Positions 63,772 through 64,000 of a stretch of DNA of 64,000 nucleotides are shown here, piece by piece. The position numbers and the translations under genes were made by a program. The DNA comes from Mesorhizobium sp. Pch-S (lineage in GTDB: Bacteria > Pseudomonadota > Alphaproteobacteria > Rhizobiales > Rhizobiaceae), in the NCBI RefSeq assembly GCF_004136315.1, contig NZ_CP029562.1, forward strand, positions 2,671,501-2,735,500, read 5' to 3'. The first letter of the stretch is position 1; every line of letters starts with the position of its first letter. The notes below the pieces were generated by a model. That model was not told the DNA's origin, made no database searches, and saw only the letters and a list, made by a program, of their open reading frames with translations.

Positions 63772-64000
63772 ATGAATGACCCGACGCGAACACTCGATAT
63801 CGATACAGTCCAGGCCTTCGTACTGGTAGCGGATCTTGCCTCTTTCACGCGCGCAGCGGAGGTGCTCGACACATCGCAGGCAACGGTCAGCCTCAAGCTG
63901 AAACGGCTGGAGACCCGCCTCGATGCCCGCCTGCTGGAGCGTACGCCCCGTCATGTTCGGCTGACCGCGCAGGGCGAACGTTTCCTGCCGGCGGCGCGCA
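63772..64000 (+). CDS. LysR-family regulator, N-terminal part
   Basis: The first 76 codons of a LysR gene that leaves the window on the right. The HTH is complete: TVQAFVLVADLASFTRAAEV, LDTSQATVSLKLKRLETRLD, ARLLERTPRHVRLTAQGERF. The effector domain lies outside. It is divergent from the DUF4865 gene, and the AT-rich 88-base gap (ATATCTATGAATATATC around 63738) is a likely LysR-controlled promoter. Confidence 0.88.
   Translation, partial: MNDPTRTLDIDTVQAFVLVADLASFTRAAEVLDTSQATVSLKLKRLETRLDARLLERTPRHVRLTAQGERFLPAAR

Overview
The window reads as an ordinary chromosomal segment of a high-GC alphaproteobacterium of the Rhizobiales, most likely Mesorhizobium or a close Phyllobacteriaceae relative. 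This is inferred from gene content and order: tsaD-gpsA divergent from hemC-hemD-mitofilin-hemY, the block purH / heparinase-like / rsmB / htpX / DUF1674, a very large NAD-type glutamate dehydrogenase, CenR-like and GcvA-like regulators, and dispersed palindromic repeats of the kind scattered through rhizobial genomes. No phage, transposase, integrase, CRISPR array or rRNA was seen. One tRNA gene (Ala, anticodon CGC) is present.

Layout. 1-3.8 kb: the start of an acetyltransferase gene, a cyclic-nucleotide-binding protein, a CenR-like response regulator divergent from an L,D-transpeptidase, a tiny DUF1127-like protein and a GcvA-type LysR regulator. 3.8-7.3 kb (minus): tsaD-gpsA-YciI-EVE-methyltransferase, packed as one operon. 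7.4-13.4 kb (plus): hemC, hemD, mitofilin-like and HemY-like genes, then TerB-like and glutamine amidotransferase genes. 13.4-18.8 kb: an MFS exporter, an aminotransferase, and a TetR regulator divergent from a FadB-type fatty-acid oxidation enzyme. 18.8-25.7 kb is the most distinctive block: a hybrid histidine kinase, a 1090-residue autotransporter with a collagen-like Gly-X-Pro linker, an IalB-like periplasmic protein translationally coupled to it, and a NarL-type response regulator with its own palindromic operator candidate. 25.8-34 kb: the tRNA, YggT, ppa, an acetyltransferase, a TPM/TPM/LemA membrane cluster, pdxY-DUF429, a beta-carbonic anhydrase, and an NTF2-like secreted protein whose ribosome-binding site lies in a 12-bp hairpin.

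34-44.6 kb: an M3 oligopeptidase, a TetR/MFS divergent pair around an 18-bp inverted repeat, a PhoD-type phosphatase behind a candidate Pho box, typA with a strong terminator, DUF1062, a LysE exporter and an AhpD-like protein. 44.7-49.6 kb: NAD-glutamate dehydrogenase broken by an apparent one-base deletion. 49.6-53.7 kb: a LysR/LysE divergent pair, a 3-hydroxyisobutyrate-dehydrogenase-like enzyme and a UMF1-type MFS protein. 53.7-61.1 kb: the purH-to-DUF1674 block, with a divergent GIY-YIG/DUF2239 pair inserted between purH and the heparinase-like gene. 61.4-64 kb: a lone Tad-like VWA protein, a DUF4865 protein and the start of a LysR regulator.

Most genes are housekeeping: tetrapyrrole synthesis, tRNA t6A, phospholipid precursor, purine synthesis, rRNA methylation, protein quality control. 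The likeliest candidate for a little-described system is the kinase / collagen-linker autotransporter / IalB / response-regulator locus at 18.8-25.7 kb. Several cis-regulatory structures (25089, 33585, 36886, 38309, 55844, 61224) deserve direct testing.
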